Shown here one piece after another: positions 12,900-26,782 of a DNA stretch of 64,000 bases. Origin of the DNA: Colletotrichum lupini (lineage: Eukaryota > Ascomycota > Sordariomycetes > Glomerellales > Glomerellaceae); assembly GCF_023278565.1 (NCBI RefSeq), contig NC_064678.1:1612001-1676000 (forward strand). The letters run 5' to 3'. The notes under the pieces were generated by a model. It searched no databases. It had not been told where the DNA came from and worked only from the letters and a program-made list of their open reading frames with translations. A program made the translations under genes and the position numbers. The first letter of the stretch is position 1; each line of letters begins with the position of its first letter.

Positions 12900-14100
12900 A
12901 ATATAAAGTATAATCTTAAAAAGGGCTTTTATAGTCTTTATAATAGTACTCTTTATATACGCTACTTAGCTAGTTTATATTACGATATTAACGAGCTCGT
13001 TTATATTACTAATACTTATATTACTAAGTATATTATTTATTAAATTAATAAAAAGAAGTGTTTTACTATAAGTTATTAAGTCCTCGCTAATTTATTATTA
13101 AAATATTAGCTAACGATGTTTTTTAGGTTCTTAAGGAGCTATATAATACTACTTAGTTTATTTAGAATATCTTTATAGAGTTTTATAATACTAAGGAATA
13201 GGGTAGCCTTAACTCTTATAAGCGCAGCTATATTTTTTATATTTTTAATTATATTATTAATACGTAAGAAAAGGTCGCTACTTATATTACTAACTTATTA
13301 ACGGGTAATAAGGCAAAGAAGGTCTATTTTAAATATGCTACTTTTTAAAAGCTCGTTACTAATTACGAGTATTTAAACTTATTAATTTTAATTATAGTAA
13401 GTTATTAGCGATTATTTAGTAAATTTTCTTTTTACTAACTTAGATTTCTCTTTTTAAGCTAGTATCCTTAATATTAATAATAAGACTAAGATTATTTCCT
13501 ATTTTAGTCGTTTTCAACTAGTTTATTTTTATAATAATAGCCGTGCGATTATTTTATAAAATAACCTTAACGCTCTAGCTTAGTACTATAAGGAGACTCT
13601 TAAGGGTATTATTATTATATATATTTAGGAGTTTCTTACTTTTTTTATTTTTTATAAACGCATTACTAAGTTTTTAATAAATAAGGTACTTATTTATATT
13701 ATTACTATATATAGCGCTATTTTTATTTTTTACGGTCCTAAGACTTAGACTTTTATTAAAAAGCGTACTCTTATTACTAATTATATTTTTAATAATAATA
13801 ACGAGCGGGACGACTTTAAGTTTAAGTTTAATAAGTCTTAAAACGAGGATACTAAATTTAAAGAGCTTAGTAATAACTTAAAAAATTCTCTTTTTTAGTA
13901 TTATAATAAGTACTGCTATTTTAATATTAATAACTTATTAACCCCTATTTATAATACTCTTTTTAATATAAATAAGGGTACCCTAGCTTTTAGTTATATT
14001 ATTTTAGATCTTAATAAGGCTAGTATTATGCTCTTCCCGCTCTAAATAAAGGCTTTATAATAACTTAATAAGGCTATTACTTATACTAAGGTTAAAACTG
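12900..14100 (+). pseudogene. Possible extra ORF remnant of the Gypsy element, opposite strand to pol
   Basis: From about 13,100 the plus strand reads as a long stretch whose only interruptions are TAG or TAA codons that could derive from Gln (for example FNYIINTQEKVATYITNLL with one restored Q). An acidic Asn/Asp/Lys-rich stretch follows near 13,800. The pol genes of this element lie on the minus strand. It may be an additional antisense ORF of the element or a separate old insertion. I do not recognise a domain. Confidence 0.3.
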
Positions 14101-17100
14101 CGGGTCGTAATAAGTAGTTCGATATTAATAGGTTTTTTATAAATATTAATATTACTAAGGTCCTTTAGCTTAATTAGGACTATAAGAGCGTTACCTCGAA
14201 TAACGTTCCCTATCCCTAACTTATTATTAATAATAATAATATTATAGCCCCTATTTTACTTTTTATTCTATTTCTTATTATAGCTCTTATTATATTTTTT
14301 ATTATAGCTCTCGTTATACCTCTTATTATAACTCCTATTATACTTTTTATTATAGCTTTTGATAGTAACTAAGTAGCGAACGCTTTATAAATTACTATTA
14401 TTAATATATATAATACTCTATATAACTTTAACTACTTCCCTTTTACTTATTATAGTATTAATAAAGTTAACGGTTTTATTTTAAATAGTTAGCTAAATAT
14501 ACGTATAAAGCCTCCCCGCTTCTTATTTACTAAGCGGACTATTATTACTAATTATTAAGCTTTAGAGGTGTATACTAGAGCTGCTACTACTATTACTAAT
14601 ATTACGTAAGTTACTCCCCTTACGTAGCTAAATTTTAATAATCTTTTAGTAACGTATTACTAAGGGTTATAATACTATATTTTTTTTTTAAAAATTGCGC
14701 TAGGCTAGATAAAAAGGGTTTTATAATATATTATTAATTAATTTATTTTTAGTAACCTTTTATTACGAACTTAACGTTTATCATCTTATTTTATATATAC
14801 TCTTTTTTTATAGCGTTCGAATTTATTAACTACTTCTATTACTTTTTTAAAATATTTAATAAGCTCTTATATATTATACTTAGTAAGTTACTTAGCTTAT
14901 TTAACGAGATATCGTAAGTTTCCTCCTTTACTTTATATTATAATAATTTCTTTAACTTTTTAAATATCTTATTCGTTTTTTAATTCTAAGAGATTTATTA
15001 TCTAATCGCTAACTATTTAGTAATTTCTTTATAGCTTAAGCTAAGAAACTAGGAAAATATTATATATTCTTTAATACTACTTTAGTAAATATATTTAATA
15101 AGCCTATTTCCCTACCTTTTTAGCTATTACTATTTTAATATATTTTAGTATTAGTTTATTATTTTTAAATTATATATTCTTTATTAATAGGCCGACGATC
15201 TTTTTATAATTAAACTCTTTTAGGGTATATTTTTTATTATAATAAGCTATTTAGCTTTTAGAGGCTTATGCTTATACTTATATAGCTTAGGCCTTAATTC
15301 TTTTAATTTCCTAAACTCTTTTTTAAACCCCCTAGACTATAGCTTTATAATTAAGTATATATTTAACGTACTTAGGGTAATAGCTATATAATACTATATA
15401 TAAGGATATTTTTATAATAGAGTATTAGCTATTATTATATATAAACTTAGCCTTTTTTAGTTACGCTACTTACTTATTTAGCGAGCCCTCGGTATAAATC
15501 TTTAAATATTTTTTTAATATTTAATAAGTTTATTCTATTTAGTTATCCGTTTATAAGTAATACGTAATAAATAATTAATAATATATTACCCGTTCTTTAG
15601 TAAACTTTTTTTAAAATATACTTATAAAGAGCTTATTTCTATTTATAATAATATTTTTAGGCATATTAAACTTATATTCGACCTCTTAGTATAGGATGCT
15701 TATTATTTATATTACGTTAAGTATTTTAATAATAAGTAAGAACTTTGCGAATTTTATTATATAATAAATAATAATTACGATATTATTATACTCTATATTA
15801 TTATTATAAACGCTTAGTAATAGCCTTATAATAAAGTTTATAAATATTTTTTAAAATAGGTATAAGGGTAATAATAATAATTATAGTTACTTATATAGCT
15901 TATATTTTAGGGTTATAACTCCTAAATAATACTTATAGTTCTTAACATATTCCTAAATATCTCGTTAAATATCTTTTTAATAAAACTTTTTTTAAATTAG
16001 CTCGAGAGTTTTTATAGCTTTTATATAACTTACCCTATAGTTATCGTCATATTAATAAAAAATCTTTATTTAAAAAGACTTTACTTAAGGAATAACGAGT
16101 TTTTTTTTAAAAAATAGTATACCTTATTTATTAAGTAAATATGCTTTTAGCTCGCTAGTTATAATACGAACTCTTATTAATTATAATATATAAAACTCGT
16201 TTTTAACTTATAATCCTTTAACGAGCTCTTTAGTTTTTAATAAGAAATAAGAAATAAATACCGTTTTACCCTTTATAAGCTCTTTTATAACGGGGCGTAA
16301 AATATACTATTTTAATATAATAACTCTAACTCTATCCGACTCCTTTTTATTTTTACTAAACTATTAACGAGCGTTTATTAATAACTTTTTTATTTTTTTA
16401 CCTCGAGTTATTATAATAATAATTATTACTATTTTATTAATACGCTTTATAATATGCTATTAATATAAAGGAGAGGATTCCCTATTTTTAAAACTAGCTA
16501 ATATTTAGTTAGGATTACGAAGGGAGGCCTTAACTACTTAAACATATACCTTAGTAATATTATTTTATCCTTTTAGGCTAATTATCCTTTACTAAACGTT
16601 AAGTAGTAGTTTATTAATAAGACGTAGCTTTTAGGTTAGTATAAAGATGACGTTTTTATAAAATACTTCCCTTTTTATATAGTTTAGCTTTTTAAATAAA
16701 CCGTCCGCTAAGTTCGTTTTTTTAAGCTAATATTTTAAGTTAAAGTTAAATATTAATAATTTATATACTTATTTTATAAGCTTTTTTTAAAGGTCCTATA
16801 CCGGTGCGCCGATTACTCCCTTAAGTACTTAGTAGTCCGTTAGGATTATAAACTTTTATAAAAAGCCCTAGAAATAATAAGCTTAGTACTCTAGCCCTTT
16901 TATTATAATAAGTAGTTTTTATTAGCTTATAGCCTATTATTACTTTATATTTATAAGTTTTTATAATTAATAATTAATAAGTTATTATTTTTATTAGCTT
17001 ATTATAATAAGATTATTATAATAACTTTAACTAAAACGTCGGTTTTTATTTATATAATACGTTATAAGTTTTAGTATATAAGTATAGTTACCGAGGTAAA

Positions 17101-17399
17101 AGCGACTTTTAGCTAATTAAATACCTCGTTTATTTTTTTAGTTTATTAAAAATCCCTTATTTACCCCTTTTCTATTTTTAGTAATACTATTATTAGTATA
17201 ACGATACCCGAGTATTTAGTAATAAACTTTTAATAAAAGTTATAGAACCTTAGGAATACTTAGATATCCTTAATAAACTTTAGCGCCTTTTAATTAGTAA
17301 TCGTTCGTACTTATAACGAGTTAATCTCGATTTTTTTAATATAATAATATAATTTAAAAACTTAACCCTCTTTTAATAGAATGAGTACTTTAATAGTTT

Positions 17400-17630
17400 A
17401 GTAAAAAGCCTATATAAACGTAAATATTAAAGGACTTTTTTAATATCCTCTATATACTATTCTTTTATTATTAAGTAAATTATTAAATCGTTTATATATA
17501 TTATATAGTAAGTATTTAGTAAGTTAGTAAGCGTTTAGTAAATATATACCTAGAACGTTACGGGTGCGTTTATTAGCCCAAAAGGTATAATAATATATTC
17601 GAAGTAACCGTATTAGCTCCGGAACGCTAT
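17400..17630 (-). pseudogene. Ty3/Gypsy reverse transcriptase remnant
   Basis: Minus-strand translation shows YGYFEYIIIPFGLINAPVTF followed about 30 codons later by YIINDLIIY-like residues. These correspond to the Y-x-V-M-P-F-G-L-T-N-A-P-A-T-F-Q and Y-[LV]-D-D-I-L-I-Y-S motifs of Ty3/Gypsy RT, with Asp to Asn changes in the catalytic pair and several stops. Subfamily cannot be set by eye. Confidence 0.85.
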
Positions 17631-20056
17631 TTTCTATTAGTTTTTTTTTTTTAATTTAGATATAGTAATAAGTATCCCCAATGTTTATTTTTAAAATTTA
17701 TTTTGCTTTATAAAGCTTATTTAAGAGCTCGCTAATAAGCGGTAAAAAGTATTAACTTTTTATAGTTATTTTATTCAGCCCGTAGTAGTTTATATAAAAG
17801 TATAGCGTACTATCCTTTTTTAATATAAAGAGGATCGGTACCTTAGTTTTACTAACTAAAAGTATAATATAACCGTTCGCTAGGTTTTTAATAATATATA
17901 TATAAAGCTTATTAAGTTATTTTTTACTTAATAAATAAATAGGATTATATAGTAGTTTAGTACTTAGAACTAAGTTGATAAAGTATTTTACTTTATTATA
18001 TAATTACGGTCTTTTTACTAACTATTTGTCGAACGTTTTTATTTTTAATTAAAGTTTTAATAATAGACCCCCTCGTAATTTAGTCTCCGTTACCCTTATA
18101 ATACTTTTTATAATAATAATATATAATATATATACCCTCTTATAATTCTTAATAATATTATAAACTATTACCTTTAGTTCGGTGACCGAAATAGGCTTAT
18201 ATAACTATATATTCGTTATTATATTAATACGAATACTTTTTTAACTTATTAATAATTACAATAATAGGAGGTTTATTATTTTTTTATTTTTATTAATTAT
18301 AATAAATAGTTACTAAATCTTTTTTAACTACTTATAGTAGTTAATAAAAAAGAGCGTTAATTAGTAGGCTTTTTTTTAGCTTATAGTTTTATTTTAAAAA
18401 TCCCTTAATAAGGGAGCTATAATAGTAGTTAGGGTTAACCCTAAGTAGGTTACGAGCTTAGTATTAATAATATCTATCTTAGAATATATATTTATATTAA
18501 CTTTTATTAGCTTTTTAATAATACTTCGTAAAACTATTACCCTACCCTTCGTAGTTATTTTTATTAATACTTTTTTAATACTTAGTATAAGTATATTAAG
18601 TATATTACTTATACTTATTCGTTTTTTAATAAGTTAACTTTTATAACTCTTAGCTTAGTAGTAACTCGTTAAATAGTTATTAACGTTAGCTTTAATTAGG
18701 GGTACGTTAGCTTATTATTACCCCTACTTCTTAACTTATTTTTTTAATACTTATTAAATATATAGCCTATTTTATTATATATAAAGTATTTAATATTATT
18801 ATTACGATACTTTTATAATAGTTCGGTACGAGTATTTTTATTATACAGCTTTTATAATATTATTCTTAGCGAGTCCCTAGAGCCTAGCTTTTTAGAGCTC
18901 TCTTTATTCTTTTTTTTATAAAAAGGGGATATTTAACGTAGTTATTCTAATAATAAATATAGCCTTTTTTTATTATCCTTTTATAATTAATTATTACCCT
19001 TTTACTAATTTAATAACTATAATTTATTAGCTTTATAAGTTATATTATATACTTTTTTAATTAAGACTTTATAACGAATCAGATTATTTTATAATTAAAA
19101 TAGTAGTTTAAAAAAGAACTAATATACTTCTACTTTCGAATTTTTTATATTTTTTATACTTAGGTTATAATAAATTACTAACTACTTAATAAAGAACTAA
19201 GTAGGGGTCTAGCCCTTTTTTAGTTTTTTTATTTTTAGCTTTTTATAATATTCCCGTTCTTAAGTCTCGGGGTTTATATATTATTAATAAATAAACGCTA
19301 AGAAGTTACCCTAAGAGAAGGGATTTTAAAGGCTTTTTTTATAATTATATTATTACGTTTATAATAATAAGGATATTTTAAATAGGGCCTATTTAATATA
19401 CTATTTTATAATGCTTTTTATATAAAACTTATTACCTATTTTTATAATAATAATCTAGTTTATTATTTAAGTACTCGTAGACTTTTTTTTCATTAGTTTA
19501 TAGTTATAAAAAGGAGGCTTTTTATATTCTTATTAACTTAGATATATTACCGGCTATTTAATAAGTTATTAAACGAGCTCTTTATATCGACGCTATTCTT
19601 AGTTTTAATTTTTAATTATTATTTTTATTATTTTATAAAAATAGGTTATTATTAAGCCTATAGGGTTTATTAAACTAGTTATTTTAGTACTATTTATACT
19701 TTTATATATGCTTTAATTTCGTATATTTAGTAATTAGTTATTAATAAACGCCCCGTTTATAACGGATAGGGTCTTTAGGGTATTAATAAAGTAACTAACT
19801 TATAAAAGTAATCTACTCCGATTATCTTTTTTATTTAGCTTTTTTATAAACGCTAGTATTCGGGTAGGACTTACCTTATAATAAGCTCGTTTTTTTAAAT
19901 AGAATAGGGTTAAGTAGTTAATTTTAAATAGCTATAGCTTATTAATATTAACGGCTTTTTATTAATAGCTAAGCGTCGTTTTATTAACGTTCTATTTATT
20001 TTTATAATTTATTATTATTTATACTAATTATTTTATAAAAATAAAAGCTTTAGAAT

Positions 20057-20246
20057 TATAAAAGATTAAGTTATAAGTACTTAACTAGCGAGGTTATAAT
20101 ATAAGTATAAGTATATTATAAAACTAAAGCTTATAAAGTCCTTTATAAGGGCTTTGCTTTTTAAAAAGTTCTTTTATAATAAGATCTATATACTAGTCGC
20201 TAAGTTATTAGCGTCTTATTACCGGCCGTATCCTAAATCTATTATA
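20057..20246 (-). repeat. Right LTR of the nested Gypsy element
   Basis: 190 bp, less RIP-altered than the left LTR (keeps ACCGGCCGTATCC). As pol is on the minus strand, this is the functional 5' LTR. Confidence 0.9.
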
Positions 20247-23200
20247 CTTAACCTTTTTATAGTACTTATTTTATTTTTAAAATTCGGACGATTAGTTATA
20301 ACTCGTAATAAAAAAGAACTACGAGCTTATTAAGCTTATTATAAAGTATTTAAAAACGACTAAAAAAACTAAAAAATCCTTTATTAATAATTTCTAAATA
20401 TAACTCTTAATACGAACTTTTTAACTTTTTTAAATATAAGTAATTTATAAAACTAAGCCGGGTTTTTTTTATAAAACTAGCTATATTACTTATTTTACGT
20501 AAATAAATCTATCTTTATATTATACTTATAAAAAGGATTTATATATTTAAAAATATTTAAAAATAATAAGAGCTCGATATTAAATATAAATAACTTATAG
20601 CTTATAAACGTAATATTATTAATACGTATATTAAAATCCTCGCTTAGTAATTAATAAAATTAGTTAATATTATATTATATAAATACGTATTTTAAAAAGC
20701 TATTAAGAACGGTACTAAGTTTAGTATATAGCGGATTATTAAATATTTAAAGTAGGAATTTATACCCCCTAAATTAGTAATAAGGAATGCAGTTCGAGAG
20801 GAATATTAATAAGTTTTTAATAAAGCGAGGACTAGAATTAACTTTTAACGTTAATATAAAGAGTAATAGTTTATTTACTTCCGAGTTAAAATATATAATA
20901 TTTTAGAAATTAATAAAAAGATTACTATACTTAACTTTTTAATTATAATTAAGTCTAAACTTAACCCTATATAGGGCTAACGTATATATAAGACCTTTAA
21001 TAAATTAATAGTTTTTAAGATATATATAAGGACTCTTAAGTAGATTATATATATATTTAGTTTAATAACTTAGGACGTATATACTAAACGACCTTTAGGT
21101 TAAAAAAGGGCTTATTTTACTTTTATTAAACGTTCTAACTTAGTTAATAATATAAATAATAAAAGTAACGTTATATACTTTTATAATTACGTATATTTAT
21201 AGCGCCTTATAGCGTATTAAAAATTAAAATAAGTACTTATAAGCTAAAACGCTAGTAAGTTATTAATATAAATATTAAAGAGCTATATAAAAAAAGTCCT
21301 CGCTATTATTAAATTAAATAAATAGAAATTATTTTATAATAAGTTTAAAAAAACTAATTAGCTAAAGAATAATAGAACCCCTAAAAAACCTAGGTTTTTA
21401 AAAAGATCCTCTAACTAACTTATAACGAGCTTATTAATAAACCAGGACGAGGGCTACGTAGTTATTATATTTATAAAAAGTTAGGATTTAAAAATAAACG
21501 TAATTTTTAATACCCCTATAAGTAGCGCTTACTCCCTTTTTTAAAATATAGTAATAAATAGCTATAAAGTAATATATTTAGTTAATAATAAGAGCCTACT
21601 TAAACCTAAGAATTACGTACTATTAAGTAATAAAAACTACGTTAAATTAAGAATTACTATATTATTTATTATTATACGTAGTACTCGTATTATAAAGGGC
21701 GTCCTAAATAGACTTAAAAAAAAGAGAACTTATAATTTAAAGCTTTAAAACGTCGCTTATATTAAGGGATTTTATATTAATATAGTCTTTAAGACTTTAT
21801 TAAATAAAAGCGTATTTTAATACTACGGTCTAAATTATACTTTATAATAAAGAACGCTTTATAAAAATACTATTAAAAAGTAGCTTATTTAAAAAAATAA
21901 TCTAATTTTCTTTAAATATAAGCTCCTCTAATCTTATTTTTTTTTATAAGCTTTAAGTATATTTTATAAAGCCTAGTTAATATAATATTACTAATTAGCT
22001 ATAAAAAATTCCGTTATTTATATTTACGTACTTATAAAAAGTTTAATAGTGCGCTCCTTTAGTATTTTAAAATAGGTTATCTCGGACCTAATACTTTTTA
22101 TTAATTATTATATAAGACTCGAAGTATACGTATTAAACCTCTATTATAAGTTAAATATAAAATATATATATTATTTAAAGCTAAAATAGTAATTTTAAAA
22201 GGACTACCCTTAAGAAAAGCCTTATAACTATAGTACTATATATATTAAAATCTCTTTTACTTCGAACTATTTTTTAATAAATAATAATATATACTTATAG
22301 CTTTTAATAAATATAATAGGTAGTTTAGGGTTTTTTTTTAAGAACTAAAATAAAAAAAGAAGTACTTTTCGTATTATAAAGCCTCGAGGTAGTAATTTAT
22401 TATTAAAAAAGGACTCTAATTTACTTTTTTAAAAATAACAATAAGACCGCTCTCCTAATTATAAACGTTAAATACGTATATAAAACGTAATATAATAAAT
22501 TAAGAATCGGAATAAAACTTTTACTTTTATATATAAAAAAACCCGTAAGTAATACTAAAAGAGTAGGTTAACTCGTAATTATTAAAGCTTATAAAATATA
22601 CTTTTTTACGAACCTCTTTACGAATTTATAAAATAAAATAGTATTAATAATAATTTTTATTTATAATATTACTTTATAAAAAGTTAATAAAGGAAATTCG
22701 CTTATTATAATAAAAATTAACTAGTAAAAGCGGTATTAACGCTAGTAATAAACGGGTTATTAAGTACGGAATTCTAAACTAATTACTCCGTATTTTAATA
22801 GCCTCTACGTATATAGTTATTAAATATACCCTTTTTATAAAAATCATAAAAAGGGTATATATTAAAAGGAGTTTAAAGTACTTCTCTATAGGTATATAAA
22901 ATACTTAGTTAGATATATATTAAAAACGTATAACTTATATAAGGTCTAAGTATTTATACTTAAGTAAGTATTTATTATAAAAAATATTAAGTTTAATAAA
23001 AAAATCTTTTATAATCCTATATACGATGAGTAAGTTATTATAAATAAATAAGTAAATTTAGTAATCTAAGAGATATAAAAACTCTTTAATATTAATAATA
23101 AGTTAGTTTAAGTACTTGAGGAAGTAGATCTAGACTTTAAAAATACTAATATTTAAAATAACTTTATAATTAAGGATAGTATTATTATTAGATTTTTAAC

Positions 23201-24239
23201 TATTTAGGACGCTAAGTAATTAATAAACGTATTTTAAAATATAGTTAATAAAGTTAAAAAGGCTAATATAATCTTATTATTATTATTAACTCTTAAAATA
23301 ACCCCTTTATATAAGCTCGGGGGTAAGGGTAAGGAAGGGGATATAATAACTAAGTTATAAACGGCTCTACGTAATTTATAATCCTCTTTATAAATACTTA
23401 TATATATTATAAAGGTTCTTAAGTTTTTAATTTTTAATAACTCTTAGTAAAACGTTAAAATATATAATAAACGAAGTATTAATTATAAAAGAATAATTCT
23501 TAATACTAAAATCGACGTTAGTAAAGAACCCTTATAATAAACCTTTATTATTATATAAAAATAGAGCTTATAAAAACTACTTTATTAAGTACTAAGTAAA
23601 GCTCCGTTAAGTCCTAGATATTTAAACTAGGCCTATAAACCTCTATAATACTTTAATAATAATATTTTTATAACGCTTTTATATTTAAATATAAAAAATA
23701 GTAATTATTATAACCGTTTTTAAAACTACTTTTTCTTTACTTTTATACTTAATTAATAAAAAACTATAAAAAAAAGTAATATAAAATATATAATACTTTA
23801 TTAAGTAATAAAAAGAGTAGTTTATAGGACCTATTAAGAGCGCTCTACAGGAGTTTAAAAACTATAACTTATTAAAATTAAATTTTTAAAGCTTATTAAA
23901 AAAATTTAATAATATTAAATATCTCTTATTATAATTATAAAAACTACTTGGGGATATTATAAATATAAAAATAAAAAAACTAAGGGATATTGGTATATAA
24001 AAAGAGGTTAACTATAATTTTAAATAAGGGATCCTATTTTTATTAAAGTAAGTATATATTTATAAATACGACGTTAATAATAAAGTTAGTAAGGTAAAAG
24101 TACGTATATATATAAAGGGGGATATATAACTACTTAACCCCTTATAAAATACGTACGTTTCGATACTCATTATAAAGGCCTTTAGGCTTATAATAATAAT
24201 AGCTACCTAATTCGACTTTAAAATAGACTAATATAATAT

Positions 24240-25480
24240 TATTAACGTATTCCTTAATACGCCTTTTAAAAACAAAAAGCTAATAATTATTAAACTCCTA
24301 AAGGGATATAAGGTTATTAATAAAATAAATAAACTCTAATACGCTTTATATAACCTCTGAGACTTACTAATTCTTTAATTCTAAACTTTTACCTCTATAC
24401 TCCGTAATATAAATATAATATATAATTATAAAAAGATCTATATTTATTAAACCGTAAATAATAAAGTAATACTAATATTTTATATTAATAACTTTATTAT
24501 TTTATACTATTAAAACGATTAAAAAGTAATTTAAGAGATCGTTAATAATATAAAAGAATATATTAACCTTAAAAAGAATAGACCGATTAATTACTTTTCT
24601 AAAATACGGATTTTATATAGTAGTTTTTTTCCGGCTTTATAAGCATAAAAGATCGACCTTAACGGGATTACGCTTTTAAAGGAAATTATATAATACGGTA
24701 TACTTTTTAATTATATAATATGTATAATATACCCTAAGTACGCGCTTAATATAATATAGTAATTTTAATAAGAAAACTGCTATATAATTCGGGATAGGTA
24801 AGCTATTGCGGCGGCGCTGGCCGGAAAGGTTGACGGTAGAGGTCGGCCGTAATAATTAGCCGTAATAATCGGCCGTAATAGTTAGAGGCGGCCTTTCTTA
24901 ACTATAGAGGTTCTGAACTTTAATAGTAACGTAGAGGTTTCTCAAGAAAGGGCCAAATGGGTTAATATTTACTACTCTTCGTATATACGGATTTTATAAA
25001 ACTATACTACTTATAAGGTTTATCTTATTTATAATATATATATCGAGCGAGTTACTAAGCGCTTCGATTTTATAAATTTATTATATTTAGCTACCCCTCT
25101 TCCTTAAGAAAAGTTTAAACTAAATAAGGAGTAAGTAATAAAAAAAGAAATAAAAAGCTATTAAAAAAGGTTAGGAGTATGCTTTATATGGCTATTATAA
25201 TTAAACTAAACGTTACTTTTACTTATTTATAATTATTATAGTTCCTAACTAACCTAAGCGTAACTTATATTAAAGTAATTAATTATTATATTTAATATTT
25301 CTATATAACGAGATATTTTATATTTTATTACGGTAATATACTAAGTATATAATTATTACTTTTAACTAGAGATATTAACTTCGTAAATAATAAGGTAATA
25401 TAATAATTATTTTAAGGATATATAATATTCTTTTTTAATAGCCTAATTTAATAAAAATTAGTATACTAAGTAATAATTAC
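24240..25480 (+). pseudogene. Copia element 2 reverse transcriptase remnant, interrupted by a short insertion
   Basis: Plus-strand translation gives KLLKGYKVINKINKL*YALY near 24290-24350 (like L-P-x-G-Y-x-x-x-x-x-V-x-x-L-x-x-A-L-Y-G-L). IFYINNFIILY near 24478-24510 follows (like F-Y-V-D-D-I-V). After the 24618-24984 insertion, KKVRSMLYMAIIIKLNVTF near 25165-25220 corresponds to V-G-S-L-L-Y-A-A-x-x-T-R-P-D-I-A-F. The order and spacing are those of a Copia RT. It is heavily mutated. Confidence 0.85.
24618..24984 (-). mobile_element. Non-LTR-like insertion, family 1, copy B (367 bp, truncated)
   Basis: It shares its left 0.36 kb with copies A and C, starting TAGTAGTTTTTTTCCGGC, but stops at ...TACTACTCTTCG. 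It is flanked by a 14-bp perfect duplication ATACGGATTTTATA (24604-24617 and 24985-24998). The constant left end and variable right end are those of 5'-truncated target-primed elements read on the minus strand. It keeps GC-rich sequence (GCGGCGGCGCTGGCCGG near 24807) and three near-tandem GGCCGTAATARTTA units that are worn down in copies A and C. Confidence 0.8.
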
Positions 25481-26698
25481 GACGTTAATTACTAAAACTA
25501 AGCTTTTTTATTTTAAAGAAACTGTAAAAAAGACTATAGCTCTAAAGCGCCTTTTTAAAAATATTACCCTTAACTTAAGAAAAGTATAATTAGTTAACTA
25601 TAATAATTAATAAACGATTCGACTCGTTATAAAGAAAAGAAAAGAAATAGCTACTTAACTTTACTATATTAATATATAAAATATATAGTTAAAATAAGAG
25701 TATATTAAAAATAGTTTTAAAGTTATTTATATATTAATAAAAAATATATTAATAAATAAACTTATTAAAAACCTTTTACGAGCTAAGTTTAAATATTTCT
25801 ATATACTTCTTAACCTTTATAATATATAAAAAGCTATTATAAATAGTTAAAATAATTAAAAATAATTAATTTAAGCTATGCTTAAAAAAGTTTAATACTT
25901 AAAAATAAATAATAAACGGAACTTAGAGTGCGGCCTAGAGGCTTAAAATAAATAAAATAAAAACCTCTTATAGCCTAAAGGCCTAAATTTTTAAAATAAC
26001 CTTATTTTATAGGGTATATATATATAAAAATAAGAACCGGGCTTATATTTATTATTTAAACTCTTAGTTTATAAAATATATAATTACTAAGAGTATAATA
26101 TTATTAAAAAAGAGGGTTAGTACGTATACTAAAAAACGTATTTTACGTACTTCGAAATTTATAAAATTAAGAGTAGTAGGGGTAATAGGGAGTATAAAAG
26201 CTAGAATAATTATTAAATTAATAACTTAGGATATAGAAATAAGTAATATAATAAAAAGTTAGTTATAAATAACTATAATAAATATAAAAAAGGACCGGGG
26301 GTGTGCGTTAAAGAAGTCCTTTATATAAAAGCTAATATAGTTTTCGTATATCCTTTAGTTATTATATATTTAATAAATAATATTATAAAGCTTAGTAATA
26401 TCTTACTGAAACTATAATTAGAAATACGCTTTTTAATAATAAAAAAAGATAATATATTTATAAAAAAAAGAGCGCTATTTATAATAGCCTTAATAAGGGC
26501 CTAAGTTATTAACTATAGAATAACTAATATATTAATATACCCTTTAGCCGAACGGCTATTAAAATAGCGCATATATTAACTATTATTTTTTATAAAATAA
26601 TAATTACTATCCTTAATATTAATATATTAAAGGGCTATTTTAAAATAGAATAAGTACTAGATCTCCCGTTTTTTAAAAGCCTCTTTTTTAAGCTTTTT

Positions 26699-26782
26699 AA
26701 GAACTAAGTATATATTAAATAGGCTTAAAATAATAATAAAAAGAACTAAGTATATATTAAATAGGCTTAAAATAATAATAAA
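26699..26782 (+). repeat. Perfect 42-bp tandem duplication
   Basis: The unit beginning AAGAACTAAGTATATATTAA at 26699-26740 is repeated without a mismatch at 26741-26782, inside sequence otherwise saturated with RIP-type change. It is presumably a slippage or repair duplication formed after mutation of the region. Confidence 0.9.

Larger units (their letters stand above)
12184..20246 (-). mobile_element. Ty3/Gypsy LTR retrotransposon nested in Copia element 2 (8,063 bp)
   Basis: It is bounded by two 190-bp LTRs (12184-12373, 20057-20246) and a perfect 5-bp duplication CTTAA (12179-12183, 20247-20251). The LTR ends TATAAG...TATTATA fit TGTAAG...TATTACA before RIP. A Ty3/Gypsy-type reverse transcriptase is readable on the minus strand at 17400-17630, so transcription ran right to left. 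The left 2.5 kb, downstream of pol in that sense, instead reads better on the plus strand, which suggests an extra or antisense ORF. Because it interrupts element 2, it inserted later. Confidence 0.9.
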
